The notes under the pieces are model-generated. The model did not search any database. It was not told the origin of the DNA and worked only from the letters and a program-made list of their open reading frames with translations. The translations under genes and the position numbers were made by a program. A stretch of DNA of 64,000 nt from Clostridia bacterium (lineage in GTDB: Bacteria; Bacillota; Clostridia; Oscillospirales; Acutalibacteraceae), in contig JAFTVI010000029.1 of the NCBI GenBank assembly GCA_017465825.1, positions 1 through 64,000 on the forward strand, given 5' to 3'. Below are positions 43,633-52,518 of the stretch, in pieces (position 1 is the first letter of the stretch; the number at the start of each line of letters is the position of its first letter).

Positions 43633-45993
43633 TTACTGCTTAAGTGCGATTCCTATTTCACCCAGTGAAGCGAGGATTGCGTCGATATGAGCCTGAATTT
43701 CATCCATAGCAAGTGTTCTGTCAGGTGCAGAGAATGAAAGTCTTACTGCAATACTTTTTGTTGTGCCGTCATCGAACATATCAATAACCTTTGCCGAGGT
43801 AAGCTCAGGAATGTTCTTGCTTTCCCAGGTTGCTTTGATATCGGCATACTTTTTGCCCTCTGCAAGCACAAGTGAAAGGTCGTAGTCGATTGCGGGGAAC
43901 TTTGAGGGGTCGCTGTACTGAACGTCGCTCACCTTGATTGCAAAGAAATCGTCAAGGTCAATTTCAGCGCATACGATTGCCGCATTCTTATCAAGCTTCT
44001 GTGCGTTCATAGGGTGAAGTGTGAACATTTCGCCTATCTTTTTGCCGTTGTAGGACACGGATGCGGTATTCTTGGGGTGCTGATATGCGTGAGTTACCTC
44101 GCACTTTGCAAAATCTGCATCATCGTGCTTGATATCACGGAAAATAAACTTGAGCATATTGAGAACCTTGAAATAAAGGTCTTTTTCACTCAGAGTCTTG
44201 TCAAACATTACGATACCCAAGTGTCTTCTCTCGTTGCAGTCACCGTTTTCCTTGTATCCGTCCACAACTCTGCCGCACTCGAAGATGCCGAAAGCGGGAG
44301 CATATGATTTATTTTCGTATGCCATTGTAAGAAGTGTGGGAATCATTGAATTACGGATTGTTCCGTTTTCGGGAGTGGGAATATTGAGAATACGGCAATT
44401 ATCCTCAACCTCGATGCCCAGCTTCTTATATTTTTTACCGTCGCACCAGATATAGGAATGAACCTCGTGAAGATTGAACTTATTTACAAGCAGATCCTTA
44501 ACAATAGCATCCTCGCTCTTTACAGCCTCCGCTCTGATAGGCTTAAGTGCGCTCTTTGTTGTGGTAATTGCAAAGTTGTCATAGCCGTAAATTCTTGTAA
44601 TTTCTTCAATAATATCAGCCTTGATAGTAACGTCCTTTGTAGCTCTCCAGGAGGGAACTGTTACATCAAAATTATTATCCTCTGCCTTTACGCCAAAACC
44701 GAGAGCTGTAAGAGTTTCAACGATCTGCCCGTTTGAAATGTCAATACCTGTGTAACGGTCAACGTATCTCTTATCGAATGACAGCCCGATTACGGGATAT
44801 TTCTTATTATAAACGTCAGCAAGCTTTGAAACAACTTCACAGCCGCCGTCAATATCCTTAAGCAGCTTTACAAGACGGCGGATTGCAGTTACCGTCATTT
44901 CGGGGTCGAGAATCTTCTCATAACGCATTGATGCATCTGTACGAAGACCGAGTCTTGAAGATGTTTTTCTTACGCATACGCCGTCAAAGTTGGCAGATTC
45001 AAGCACAACGCTGTCCGTATCGCCTACGATCTCGGAATCAAGACCGCCCATAATACCTGCAACTGCGACAGGTTCATCGTTATTGTAAATGAGGAGTGTG
45101 TTTTCGTCGGTTTCTCTCTCTGCGCCGTCAAGAGTTGTGAACGTACCCTTACCATCGGGTGTACCAACTGCGATAGAATCGACCTTTTTGCCGTCAAATG
45201 CGTGCATAGGCTGACCCATTTCGAGCATAACGTAGTTTGTAAGGTCAGCAAGGAGATTGATTCCTCTCATACCGCAGTAGAAAAGTCTTATTCTCATATC
45301 AACGGGGCTGACTGTTTTCTGTATATTCTTAACACGGAGGGCGGAATATCTGTAAACATAGTCGCTCTTTATTGCAACGGGGATTTCCTCGCCCTCGCTG
45401 TAATCGCTTTCGTCTATTGAAAGGGGCTTGAGAGGTCTTTTTGTAATAGCGGAAAATTCTCTTGCAATGCCGTAATGTCCCCACAGATCAGGGCGGTTTG
45501 TAAGAGATTTGTTATCAACCTCAAAGATTACGTCCTTAACAGGGAAAATATCACATATATCTGTACCGAGTTTAATGTCGCCGTCAAGCTCCATAAGACC
45601 TGAATGATCGTCGCTGATGCCAAGCTCTGACTCGGAGCAACACATACCGTATGATTCATAGCCTGCAACAACAGCCTTTTTGATTTCGCCGCCGCAGACT
45701 CTGCCCCCTGCCATAGCAACGGGAACAACCATATCGAGCTTAACATTGGGTGCGCCGCAGACGATATCGAGCACTTCACTTCCCACATCAACCTTGAGAA
45801 GATGAAGCTTCTTTGAGTTGGGATGATTTTCTATTGAAACAATCTTACCTGCAACAACCTTTTCGATGTCGTTGCCTTTGTAAATAATATCTTCTACCTC
45901 AGCGGTGGAAAGAGTAAATCGATGAATAATATCTTCAACATCAAGACCGCTCAAATCAACGTATTCGTTGATCCAATTCATTGAAACAAACAT
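43633..45993 (-). CDS. pheT: Phenylalanyl-tRNA synthetase beta subunit
   Basis: The 786-aa subunit pairs with PheS to charge tRNA-Phe. Its domains appear in order: an EMAP-like tRNA-binding domain (about 40-150, VVAGKIVSIENHPNSKKLHL), the B3/B4 editing region, the B5 domain, the catalytic-like core and a C-terminal FDX anticodon-binding domain (about 695-786, FPAIDYDLSLVLAE). It starts 14 bp after pheS behind AAGGAGG. It is part of the T-box-regulated pheST operon. Confidence 0.98.
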   Translation of the reverse strand: MFVSMNWINEYVDLSGLDVEDIIHRFTLSTAEVEDIIYKGNDIEKVVAGKIVSIENHPNSKKLHLLKVDVGSEVLDIVCGAPNVKLDMVVPVAMAGGRVCGGEIKKAVVAGYESYGMCCSESELGISDDHSGLMELDGDIKLGTDICDIFPVKDVIFEVDNKSLTNRPDLWGHYGIAREFSAITKRPLKPLSIDESDYSEGEEIPVAIKSDYVYRYSALRVKNIQKTVSPVDMRIRLFYCGMRGINLLADLTNYVMLEMGQPMHAFDGKKVDSIAVGTPDGKGTFTTLDGAERETDENTLLIYNNDEPVAVAGIMGGLDSEIVGDTDSVVLESANFDGVCVRKTSSRLGLRTDASMRYEKILDPEMTVTAIRRLVKLLKDIDGGCEVVSKLADVYNKKYPVIGLSFDKRYVDRYTGIDISNGQIVETLTALGFGVKAEDNNFDVTVPSWRATKDVTIKADIIEEITRIYGYDNFAITTTKSALKPIRAEAVKSEDAIVKDLLVNKFNLHEVHSYIWCDGKKYKKLGIEVEDNCRILNIPTPENGTIRNSMIPTLLTMAYENKSYAPAFGIFECGRVVDGYKENGDCNERRHLGIVMFDKTLSEKDLYFKVLNMLKFIFRDIKHDDADFAKCEVTHAYQHPKNTASVSYNGKKIGEMFTLHPMNAQKLDKNAAIVCAEIDLDDFFAIKVSDVQYSDPSKFPAIDYDLSLVLAEGKKYADIKATWESKNIPELTSAKVIDMFDDGTTKSIAVRLSFSAPDRTLAMDEIQAHIDAILASLGEIGIALKQ

Positions 45994-46007
45994 TTTATCT
46001 TTCCTCC

Positions 46008-47036
46008 TTACTTACCGATAAACTGTGAAAGTGACTTAAGATTGCCTGAATTGAGCACACGGATATCCTTGATACCGTACTTCATCATAGCAAGTCTTGT
46101 AAGGCCCAGACCGAATGCAAAGCCTGTGTACTTTTCGGTATCGATACCACCGTAATTGAGAACATTGGGATGAATCATACCGCAGGGACAAAGCTCGAGC
46201 CAGCCGCTGTTTTTACAGGAAGGACAGCCGTCACCGCCGCAGATAAGGCACTGAATATCAAGCTCAAAGCCGGGTTCAACAAAGGGGAAGAAGCCGGGAC
46301 GGAGTCTTACGTTGACATCCTGACCGAAAACCTCTGAAAGCATTGTTTTCATAAAATAGATAAGGTTTGAGATTGAGATATCCTCGTCAATCATAATACC
46401 TTCCATCTGGAAGAATGTGTTTTCGTGGCAGGCATCTGTTGATTCGTTACGGAAGCATCTGCCTGGGAAAACTGCACGAAGAGGTGCGCCGTACTTTTTC
46501 ATAATGGAATTCTGTGCGGCTGATGTGTGTGTTTTGAGGAGCTGACCGCTTGAGAGGTAATATGTGTCCTGCATATCTCTTGCAGGGTGATGCTTGGGAA
46601 TGTTAAGAGCCTCAAAGCAGTTGAAATCGTCAACGATTTCAGAGAAGTCCTCAATGGTAAAGCCCATTGTGCGGAAAATCTCCTCAACCTCACGCTGAAT
46701 AACGGTAATGGGATGATATGAACCCATATCAATATCCATAGGCAGAGTTACGTCGTAATCCTCTGCGGAGTCAATAAGCTTCTGCTCTTCTTTTTTTACA
46801 ATGTCTGCGTGAGCATCGGCAAGCTTCTTTTCAATTTCCTGTTTAACTTCGTTAACAGCCTGACCGAATGCCTTTTTCTCCTCATTGGGTACACTCTTGA
46901 GCTGGCTCATAAGAGCGGCGATGTGACCCTTTTTGCCTAAAAATTCAACACGGAGCTGTTCAAGGCTTTCGGAAGAATCTGCCTTTGCAAGACTTTCTTC
47001 AAACATTGCCAGAAGCTGTTTTGTGTTCTCGTTCAT
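46008..47036 (-). CDS. pheS: Phenylalanyl-tRNA synthetase alpha subunit
   Basis: The 342-aa catalytic subunit has the N-terminal coiled coil (about 1-90), class II motif 2 GRCFRNESTDACHENTFFQ (about 205-223) and motif 3 GFAFGLGLTRLAMMKYGI (about 305-322). The four Cys in CLICGGDGCPSCKNSGW are a zinc-like insertion seen in a subgroup of PheS. The start MNENTK follows AAAGGACG; an in-frame extension of 62 codons upstream runs through a repeat element and is rejected. Confidence 0.98.
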   Translation of the reverse strand: MNENTKQLLAMFEESLAKADSSESLEQLRVEFLGKKGHIAALMSQLKSVPNEEKKAFGQAVNEVKQEIEKKLADAHADIVKKEEQKLIDSAEDYDVTLPMDIDMGSYHPITVIQREVEEIFRTMGFTIEDFSEIVDDFNCFEALNIPKHHPARDMQDTYYLSSGQLLKTHTSAAQNSIMKKYGAPLRAVFPGRCFRNESTDACHENTFFQMEGIMIDEDISISNLIYFMKTMLSEVFGQDVNVRLRPGFFPFVEPGFELDIQCLICGGDGCPSCKNSGWLELCPCGMIHPNVLNYGGIDTEKYTGFAFGLGLTRLAMMKYGIKDIRVLNSGNLKSLSQFIGK

Positions 47037-47060
47037 CTGTATCGTCCTTTCAATAAATAA

Positions 47061-47220
47061 GGGCACCTCTGAAAACCCAATGCACAAATCCTGCGCGCCC
47101 TTTTTCCGCCATACAGTCCAAAAATACTCGTTAATACACAAAGTATTGCCTGCGTTTTTTGAACTATCTGTCGTAAAAAAATCAACGCAGCCTTTGCACC
47201 TTGCATTTTCAGAGATGCCC
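47061..47220. repeat. MITE-like element, family C, in the pheST leader
   Basis: The ends GGGCACCTCTGAAAA and TTTTCAGAGATGCCC form an inverted repeat extending to about 35 bp (also AATGCACAAATCCTGCG against its diverged complement). ATAA flanks both ends and may be a target duplication. It lies between the T-box terminator and the pheS start, so every full-length pheST mRNA carries it. There is no transposase. Confidence 0.7.
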
Positions 47221-47222
47221 AT

Positions 47223-47485
47223 AAAAAAATCCGCCCCGAAAATAACGGGACGGAATAATATACCGTGGTACCACCCGAATTCGGAAAATTACTTTTCCGC
47301 ACTCACCGTCGCTTTAATGCAGCGAATACATTCTGCTTATACTTTCGTTTTCGCAGACAGCTCAGACGCTGAAATTCACATTTCATTCCATACCGAGGTC
47401 ACTTACAGCCGATGATGACCACTCTCTTGCGGATAAAATGAACGCTACTTACACGCCGTCAACGCATTTTATTCAATATCAAATT
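47223..47485 (-). promoter_or_regulatory. T-box leader of pheST
   Basis: On the minus strand the leader contains an AGAGAGTGG start of Stem I and the conserved antiterminator bulge GGGTGGTACCACG (about 47277-47265). A terminator CCGTCCCGTTATTTTCGGGGCGG (47253-47231) follows with seven T. Uncharged tRNA-Phe should stabilise the antiterminator. A TTC triplet followed by A in the Stem I region (GAATTTCAGCG) is a candidate specifier, not proven by folding. Confidence 0.9.
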
Positions 47486-47491
47486 ACAGTT

Positions 47492-47520
47492 ATATTAACA
47501 TAGATTGAAATAAAAGTCAA
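47492..47520 (-). promoter_or_regulatory. Promoter of the pheST operon
   Basis: TTGACT (47520-47515) and TAATAT (47497-47492) are 17 bases apart on the minus strand, just before the T-box. Confidence 0.8.
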
Positions 47521-47707
47521 CAGCTAAACAATAATTTAGCGGAGCTAAATTATTGTTTGAAGTAAGAAGGAATAGTGAAGAAGGAATAAGTATGGAAAAG
47601 GCTCCGCCTTTTAAACCATTATATTGAGGTAAGGGGCAAAGCCCCTTCAACACTTATTCACTATTACTTATTACCTATTACTTAAACAATAATTTATCGC
47701 AGATAAA
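47521..47707. repeat. Inverted repeats between pheST and the ABC exporter
   Basis: Two palindromes, AACAATAATTTAGC/GCTAAATTATTGTT (47526-47558) and AACAATAATTTATC/GATAAATTATTGTT (about 47684-47717), flank a hairpin-rich segment with AAGGCTCCGCCTT and AAGGGGCAAAGCCCCTT. The right palindrome supplies the final codons and stop of the ABC gene. The same palindrome type closes the array at 1-300. Confidence 0.65.
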
Positions 47708-49474
47708 TTATTGTTTATCAAACTGACTGTTATACAATTCGTAATAGAACCCTTTTTTGCTGAGCAATTCTTCGTGATTCCCCTGCTCAATTACCGAGCC
47801 GTCACGCATTACGAGGATAACATCCGCCTCACGTATTGTTGAAAGACGGTGAGCAACGATAAATGTTGTTCTGCCCTGCATAAGCTTTAAAAATGCTTTT
47901 TGTATACGGATTTCGGTTCTTGTATCTATCGAAGACGTTGCTTCGTCAAGAATGAGCATTGACGGATTACAAAGCATAAGCCTTGATATACATAAAAGCT
48001 GTTTCTGCCCTTGTGAAAGACCGCCCGTTGACTCTCCGACGGGAGTATCATAGCCCTTTGGAAGTCGCTTTATAAAGGAATGAGCGTGCGCCGCCTTTGC
48101 CGCCGCTATAATTTCCTCGTCGGTTGCATCGCTTTTGCCGATTGCAATATTCTCTTTTACCGTACCCTCACGAATCCAGGTTTCCTGCAACACCATACCG
48201 AAGCCGTGCCGCAGGCTGTCGCGTGTAATATCACGAATGTCAGAATTATCAACGCTTACACTGCCCGAATCAACATCATAAAATCTCATAAGCAGATTTA
48301 TAAGTGTGGTCTTTCCGCATCCCGTAGGACCTACGATTGCAACACGCTGACCGGGTTTTACATTGAGGTTAAGGTTTTCAATAAGCTTTTTCTGCTTATT
48401 ATAAGAAAAGCAAACATTTTCGAGCTTTACACTGCCCTCAACATCGGTGAGAACGGTTGCATTCTCCTTATCGGGAATCTGCGGCTCTTCTTCAATAAGC
48501 TCAAACAGTCTTGCCGCACAGGCAAAGGCGTTCTGCAGCTCCGTTATAACGCCCGATATTTCATTGAACGGCTTTGTGTACTGATTTGCATAGCTTAAAA
48601 GACAGCTCAGACTGCCAACGGTAAAAGCTGCACCTGCCGTAAAGGCTGTACCCATTACAGCAAATGCACCCGTGAGAGCAACAAATGCGTAAACCACGCT
48701 GTTTACAAAACGGGTCGTGGGGTTTACAAGCGAGGAAAAGAAAGTTGCCTTCAATGAGCTTTTTTCAAGCCTTGCGTTGATTTGAGCGAATTTTTCGATA
48801 TTTTCGTCCTCTCTGCCGAAAGCCTTTACAACCTTCTGGTTTTCTATCATCTCGTTAATAAACGCAGTCTGTTCACCGCGGATTTTTGACTGTGTGCTGA
48901 AAAATCCGTAGGTCTTTTCCGAAATGAACTTTGCAACGAACAAGGACAGCGGAGTTAAAACCACAACCACAAGTGCAATTTTCCAATTTATTGAAAGCAT
49001 AAATGCCAACGTGCCGAGAATTGTAACAACACCCGTAAAAAGCTGTGTAAAGCCCATAAGCAGACCGTCTGCAAACTGGTCAGCATCTGCAATGACACGG
49101 CTGACAGTATCGCCGTGCGGATGAGAATCTATATAGCTCAAAGGCAGAATTTCTATCTTTTTAAAGGCTTCGTCGCGGATGTTACGCACAATGTGAAATG
49201 TGATTTTGTTGTTCACCGTATTCATAAGCCATTGAACGACGGCAACACCGAGAGCAATAACACCTGTTTCAACAAGAAGCTTTGCAACACCCTCAAAATC
49301 GACGTCATTCACACCGATAATCATATCAATTGCATCACCTATAAGAATAGGTGCATAGAGTGTACCTGCAACGCTGAGAGTTGCAAGAACAATTGAAATA
49401 ATCAGCAGAAGGCGGTATCTTTTAATATGCCTGAAAACCTGTTTCAGCGTGCCCGCCGATACTTTTTTTGACAT
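47708..49474 (-). CDS. ABC exporter half-transporter with canonical ATP site
   Basis: The 588-aa protein has a six-helix type IV ABC exporter membrane domain (about 20-310) and a nucleotide-binding domain with Walker A VGPTGCGKTT, signature LSQGQKQ, Walker B with catalytic Glu ILDEATSSID and the H-loop IVAHRL. It pairs with the upstream gene as a heterodimer like BmrCD or LmrCD. Its own Walker B is intact, but its signature has Gln. The start MSKKV follows AAGGAGG; the stop of the partner gene is one base away. The substrate, perhaps drugs or lipids, is unknown. Confidence 0.93.
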   Translation of the reverse strand: MSKKVSAGTLKQVFRHIKRYRLLLIISIVLATLSVAGTLYAPILIGDAIDMIIGVNDVDFEGVAKLLVETGVIALGVAVVQWLMNTVNNKITFHIVRNIRDEAFKKIEILPLSYIDSHPHGDTVSRVIADADQFADGLLMGFTQLFTGVVTILGTLAFMLSINWKIALVVVVLTPLSLFVAKFISEKTYGFFSTQSKIRGEQTAFINEMIENQKVVKAFGREDENIEKFAQINARLEKSSLKATFFSSLVNPTTRFVNSVVYAFVALTGAFAVMGTAFTAGAAFTVGSLSCLLSYANQYTKPFNEISGVITELQNAFACAARLFELIEEEPQIPDKENATVLTDVEGSVKLENVCFSYNKQKKLIENLNLNVKPGQRVAIVGPTGCGKTTLINLLMRFYDVDSGSVSVDNSDIRDITRDSLRHGFGMVLQETWIREGTVKENIAIGKSDATDEEIIAAAKAAHAHSFIKRLPKGYDTPVGESTGGLSQGQKQLLCISRLMLCNPSMLILDEATSSIDTRTEIRIQKAFLKLMQGRTTFIVAHRLSTIREADVILVMRDGSVIEQGNHEELLSKKGFYYELYNSQFDKQ

Positions 49475-49475
49475 A

Positions 49476-51200
49476 TTATTCACCCTCCTTTTTAAACTGT
49501 GAATCGTAAATTTCACGGTAAACAGCACAGTTTTCCATAAGCTGAGAGTGAGTGCCTGCGCCTACCGCTTCACCGTCATCAAGGACTAAGATTTTATCTG
49601 CACCCATAACAGAGGCTGTACGCTGTGAAACGATAAAAACGGTGGTATCATTACACTTTTCATTGATAGCCTTGCGCAGTGATGCATCCGTCGCAAAATC
49701 AAGTGCTGATGCGCTGTCGTCAAGAATAAGGATTTCGGGATTTTTCACAAGCGCTCTGGCAATAGTAAGCCGCTGACGCTGACCGCCTGACAGATTTCTG
49801 CCGCCCTGCTCGATTACAGCATCAAGACCGCCCTTTGCCTTTACCACGTCAGCCGCCTGTGCCGCCTCAACAGCGTTCATAATGGCATTGTCATCGGCGT
49901 TTTCATTGCCCCAGCGCATATTTTCCCTAATTGTACCGCCGAAAAGGACAGCCTTCTGCGGAACGATTCCGACTTTATCAATAAGCTCCTCATCGGAATA
50001 ATTTTTCACATCAATGCCGTCAATAAGCACACTTCCCTCTCTTGTGCGATAAAAGCCTGCAATCATATTCACAAGTGAGGTTTTACCCGAGCCCGTACCG
50101 CCGATTATACCGACGGTTTCGCCGTGCTTTACCTTAAAATCGATGGCAGAAAGTGAATCCTCTGCGGCATTTTTGTATCTTAAATAAACATTGTTGAATT
50201 CAACAGCATATTCACCTGATTTTTCACCGATTGTCTTTTCCGGAGCAACTGTTGACGGTTCAATCTCAAGCACAGCCTGTATACGGTTACCGCAAGCCAC
50301 CGCTTTTGTAATGCTGATAATCAGGCTTGCAAGCTTGACAAGCTCCACAAGTATCTGCGACATATAGTTATAAAGCGCAACAACTGCACCCTGTGTAAGC
50401 AGACCGGTGTTGACCTTGATTGCATCCGTATGGATAAGCCATACTATTGCAAGGTTTACCACAATGTAAGTAAGCGGATTCATCAGTGCTGAAATTCTGC
50501 CCGTAAACTCCTGCATTTTCGTAAGGGCGTTATTGCGGCGTGAGAATTCCTCAGTTTCTTCATTTTCAAGGCAGAAGGCTCTTATAACTCTTGCGCCCGT
50601 AAGGTTTTCTTTTGTGATTTCAAGCACGCCGTCAAGCCTTGACTGCACCTTTTTATAAAGCGGAACACAGGACAGCATTATACCGAACACGATAACAGAC
50701 AGAACGCCGATTGATGCGGCAAAAATACCGCCCGACGCCTTATCTATTGTAAACGCCATTATCATAGCTCCGAAAACGACAAAAGGAGAACGCATAATCA
50801 GCCTGAGAGTAAGATTTGTACCGTTCTGCACCTGATTTGCATCACTCGTCATCCTTGTAATAAGTGATGATGTGCCGAGAGTGTCAATTTCGGTATAGGT
50901 AAGAGTCTGTATATGGCTGAAAAGTGCCTGACGCACACGGGCAACAAAGCTGACAGATGCTTTTGCGGCAAAATACTGCGCCGTAACGGAAAATCCAAGC
51001 CCCACAAGTCCCAATCCGATAAGCAGACAGCACATTTTAATTATATACCCGGTGTCGCCGCCGCCTGCAAGACCTACGTCAATAAGCTGTGCTATTATCA
51101 TTGGCACGGCAAGGTCAAGAAGTGCCTCAAGCATTTTAAACAAGGGGCTCAGTATACATTCTTTTATATATGGCTTGATATATCTTAATAATTTTTTCAT
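49476..51200 (-). CDS. ABC exporter half-transporter with degenerate ATP site
   Basis: The 574-aa protein has six membrane helices (about 15-300) and a nucleotide-binding domain with Walker A IGGTGSGKTS, canonical signature LSGGQRQR, but Walker B ILDDSASALD. Here the catalytic Glu is Asp, and Gln replaces His in IVSQRT of the H-loop. This is the non-hydrolysing half of an asymmetric heterodimer; the partner at 47708-49474 has the intact Walker B and H-loop. The two genes are adjacent and co-transcribed. RBS GAGAGG. Confidence 0.93.
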   Translation of the reverse strand: MKKLLRYIKPYIKECILSPLFKMLEALLDLAVPMIIAQLIDVGLAGGGDTGYIIKMCCLLIGLGLVGLGFSVTAQYFAAKASVSFVARVRQALFSHIQTLTYTEIDTLGTSSLITRMTSDANQVQNGTNLTLRLIMRSPFVVFGAMIMAFTIDKASGGIFAASIGVLSVIVFGIMLSCVPLYKKVQSRLDGVLEITKENLTGARVIRAFCLENEETEEFSRRNNALTKMQEFTGRISALMNPLTYIVVNLAIVWLIHTDAIKVNTGLLTQGAVVALYNYMSQILVELVKLASLIISITKAVACGNRIQAVLEIEPSTVAPEKTIGEKSGEYAVEFNNVYLRYKNAAEDSLSAIDFKVKHGETVGIIGGTGSGKTSLVNMIAGFYRTREGSVLIDGIDVKNYSDEELIDKVGIVPQKAVLFGGTIRENMRWGNENADDNAIMNAVEAAQAADVVKAKGGLDAVIEQGGRNLSGGQRQRLTIARALVKNPEILILDDSASALDFATDASLRKAINEKCNDTTVFIVSQRTASVMGADKILVLDDGEAVGAGTHSQLMENCAVYREIYDSQFKKEGE

Positions 51201-51210
51201 TGGTAACCTC

Positions 51211-52410
51211 TCAGGGTAAATAAATAATTTCGTCTGTCATATCCGTACCGCAGGGTCTGTTCTGTGGCAATGACAGATTATATATATCCGTTGCAACGGA
51301 CTCTTTCATAAAAATATTTTTAGCATTGTTGTCAAGATATTTAACATCACCGTACTTCATAACAACGGGGAAGAAATACTTGCTTTTCATTTCTTTAAGC
51401 ATCTGTCTGCCGTTGTCGTTAAGAGCCAGCACTCTTATATACGGCGGAAGCGAGTTTACGTCACTCTCGGTAATACCCAGAAATGATGAAAGTATTATTC
51501 TGCGGATCCTTGCGTGAGCGTAACGCTTTGTTTTGACCTTATCAAAAACCTCATTGAGTGTTACCGACGAATTTACCGCATCAAGTATTCTGTGTTCAAT
51601 CCCCTCTGCAATATCGGAAACAAATGCAAAATCAGCAGGTGATTTTTTTCTTAAATCAGCAAGCACGGCAGTTTCAAGTCTTGAATAAAGTGAGGGGAAT
51701 TTATCCGCATTATCGGCACAATTGAGAATATCATATGTGGACTGCGGCACAAATACTTTGTAGTCCCTGCCTGTTTTTATAAGGTTGCGTATGTTCATTG
51801 CAGATGTCATTGAGCCTGAAAGGATATGAGAATCGTGCTCTACAGACTGCCTTGCAATACCCAATGGCTTTATGGGAGATTTGAGCGACTGCAACGCTCT
51901 TATATATTCAATTGCAAGGATGTTGTTCGGCTTGAGCATAATTTCCGAGCAGTCTTTACCAAGAACTTCGTTTACAACAGCCGTTCTTGCCTGAGCGTAG
52001 GAGCACATTTTATCGTCATAATAATTCTTTATTTCACGACTGTAAACCTTGTCGTTAAGAATTCTTGCAATCTGACTGAGTGCCTGAGTATCCTGAGTTT
52101 CACAGCCAAATGACAGATAATTGACTATACCCGCCTGAGCCGCGATATATACAGCTCCCTTTGCAAATCTTTCGGCAGATGCGGTTGCCCAGGGCACGGG
52201 CAATTCAACCACAAGGTCTGCCCCTGCGGCAACAGCCATTTTAGCTCTTTCACGCTTTTCAATAATAGCAGGCTCACCGCGCTGAACAAAATTTCCGCTC
52301 ATTATAACCATTACAAATGAATTGTCCGTAAGGCGCTTTGTCTGCTCTATATGGTACTTATGACCGTTGTGAAAGGGATTATATTCTGCAATAATTGCCG
52401 AAACATTCAT
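51211..52410 (-). CDS. tmcAL: tRNA(Met) cytidine acetate ligase
   Basis: The 399-aa protein has the N-terminal nucleotidyltransferase motif IIAEYNPFHNGHKYHI (HxGH) and later MSGNFVQRGEPAIIEK, AGADLVVELPVP and SFGCET, matching TmcAL (YlbM). This enzyme activates acetate with ATP to make N4-acetylcytidine at the wobble base of elongator tRNA-Met in Firmicutes. The start MNVSAII follows AAAGGATAC. It faces ackA across a short gap; both use acetate, though this may be chance. Confidence 0.92.
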   Translation of the reverse strand: MNVSAIIAEYNPFHNGHKYHIEQTKRLTDNSFVMVIMSGNFVQRGEPAIIEKRERAKMAVAAGADLVVELPVPWATASAERFAKGAVYIAAQAGIVNYLSFGCETQDTQALSQIARILNDKVYSREIKNYYDDKMCSYAQARTAVVNEVLGKDCSEIMLKPNNILAIEYIRALQSLKSPIKPLGIARQSVEHDSHILSGSMTSAMNIRNLIKTGRDYKVFVPQSTYDILNCADNADKFPSLYSRLETAVLADLRKKSPADFAFVSDIAEGIEHRILDAVNSSVTLNEVFDKVKTKRYAHARIRRIILSSFLGITESDVNSLPPYIRVLALNDNGRQMLKEMKSKYFFPVVMKYGDVKYLDNNAKNIFMKESVATDIYNLSLPQNRPCGTDMTDEIIYLP

Positions 52411-52518
52411 ATTTTTCTGTATCCTTTCAAAAAATATGTTGAAAAATAATTTCCATAGGTATATAATACAATATTGGATAGAAAGTATCAAGTAAAAAAA
52501 TCATACGGAGGTATTTTT

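Noticed and set aside
46008..47222. Long form of pheS with 62 extra N-terminal codons
   Set aside because: The extra codons run through the family C repeat element, have no RBS, and PheS is normal length from MNENTK.
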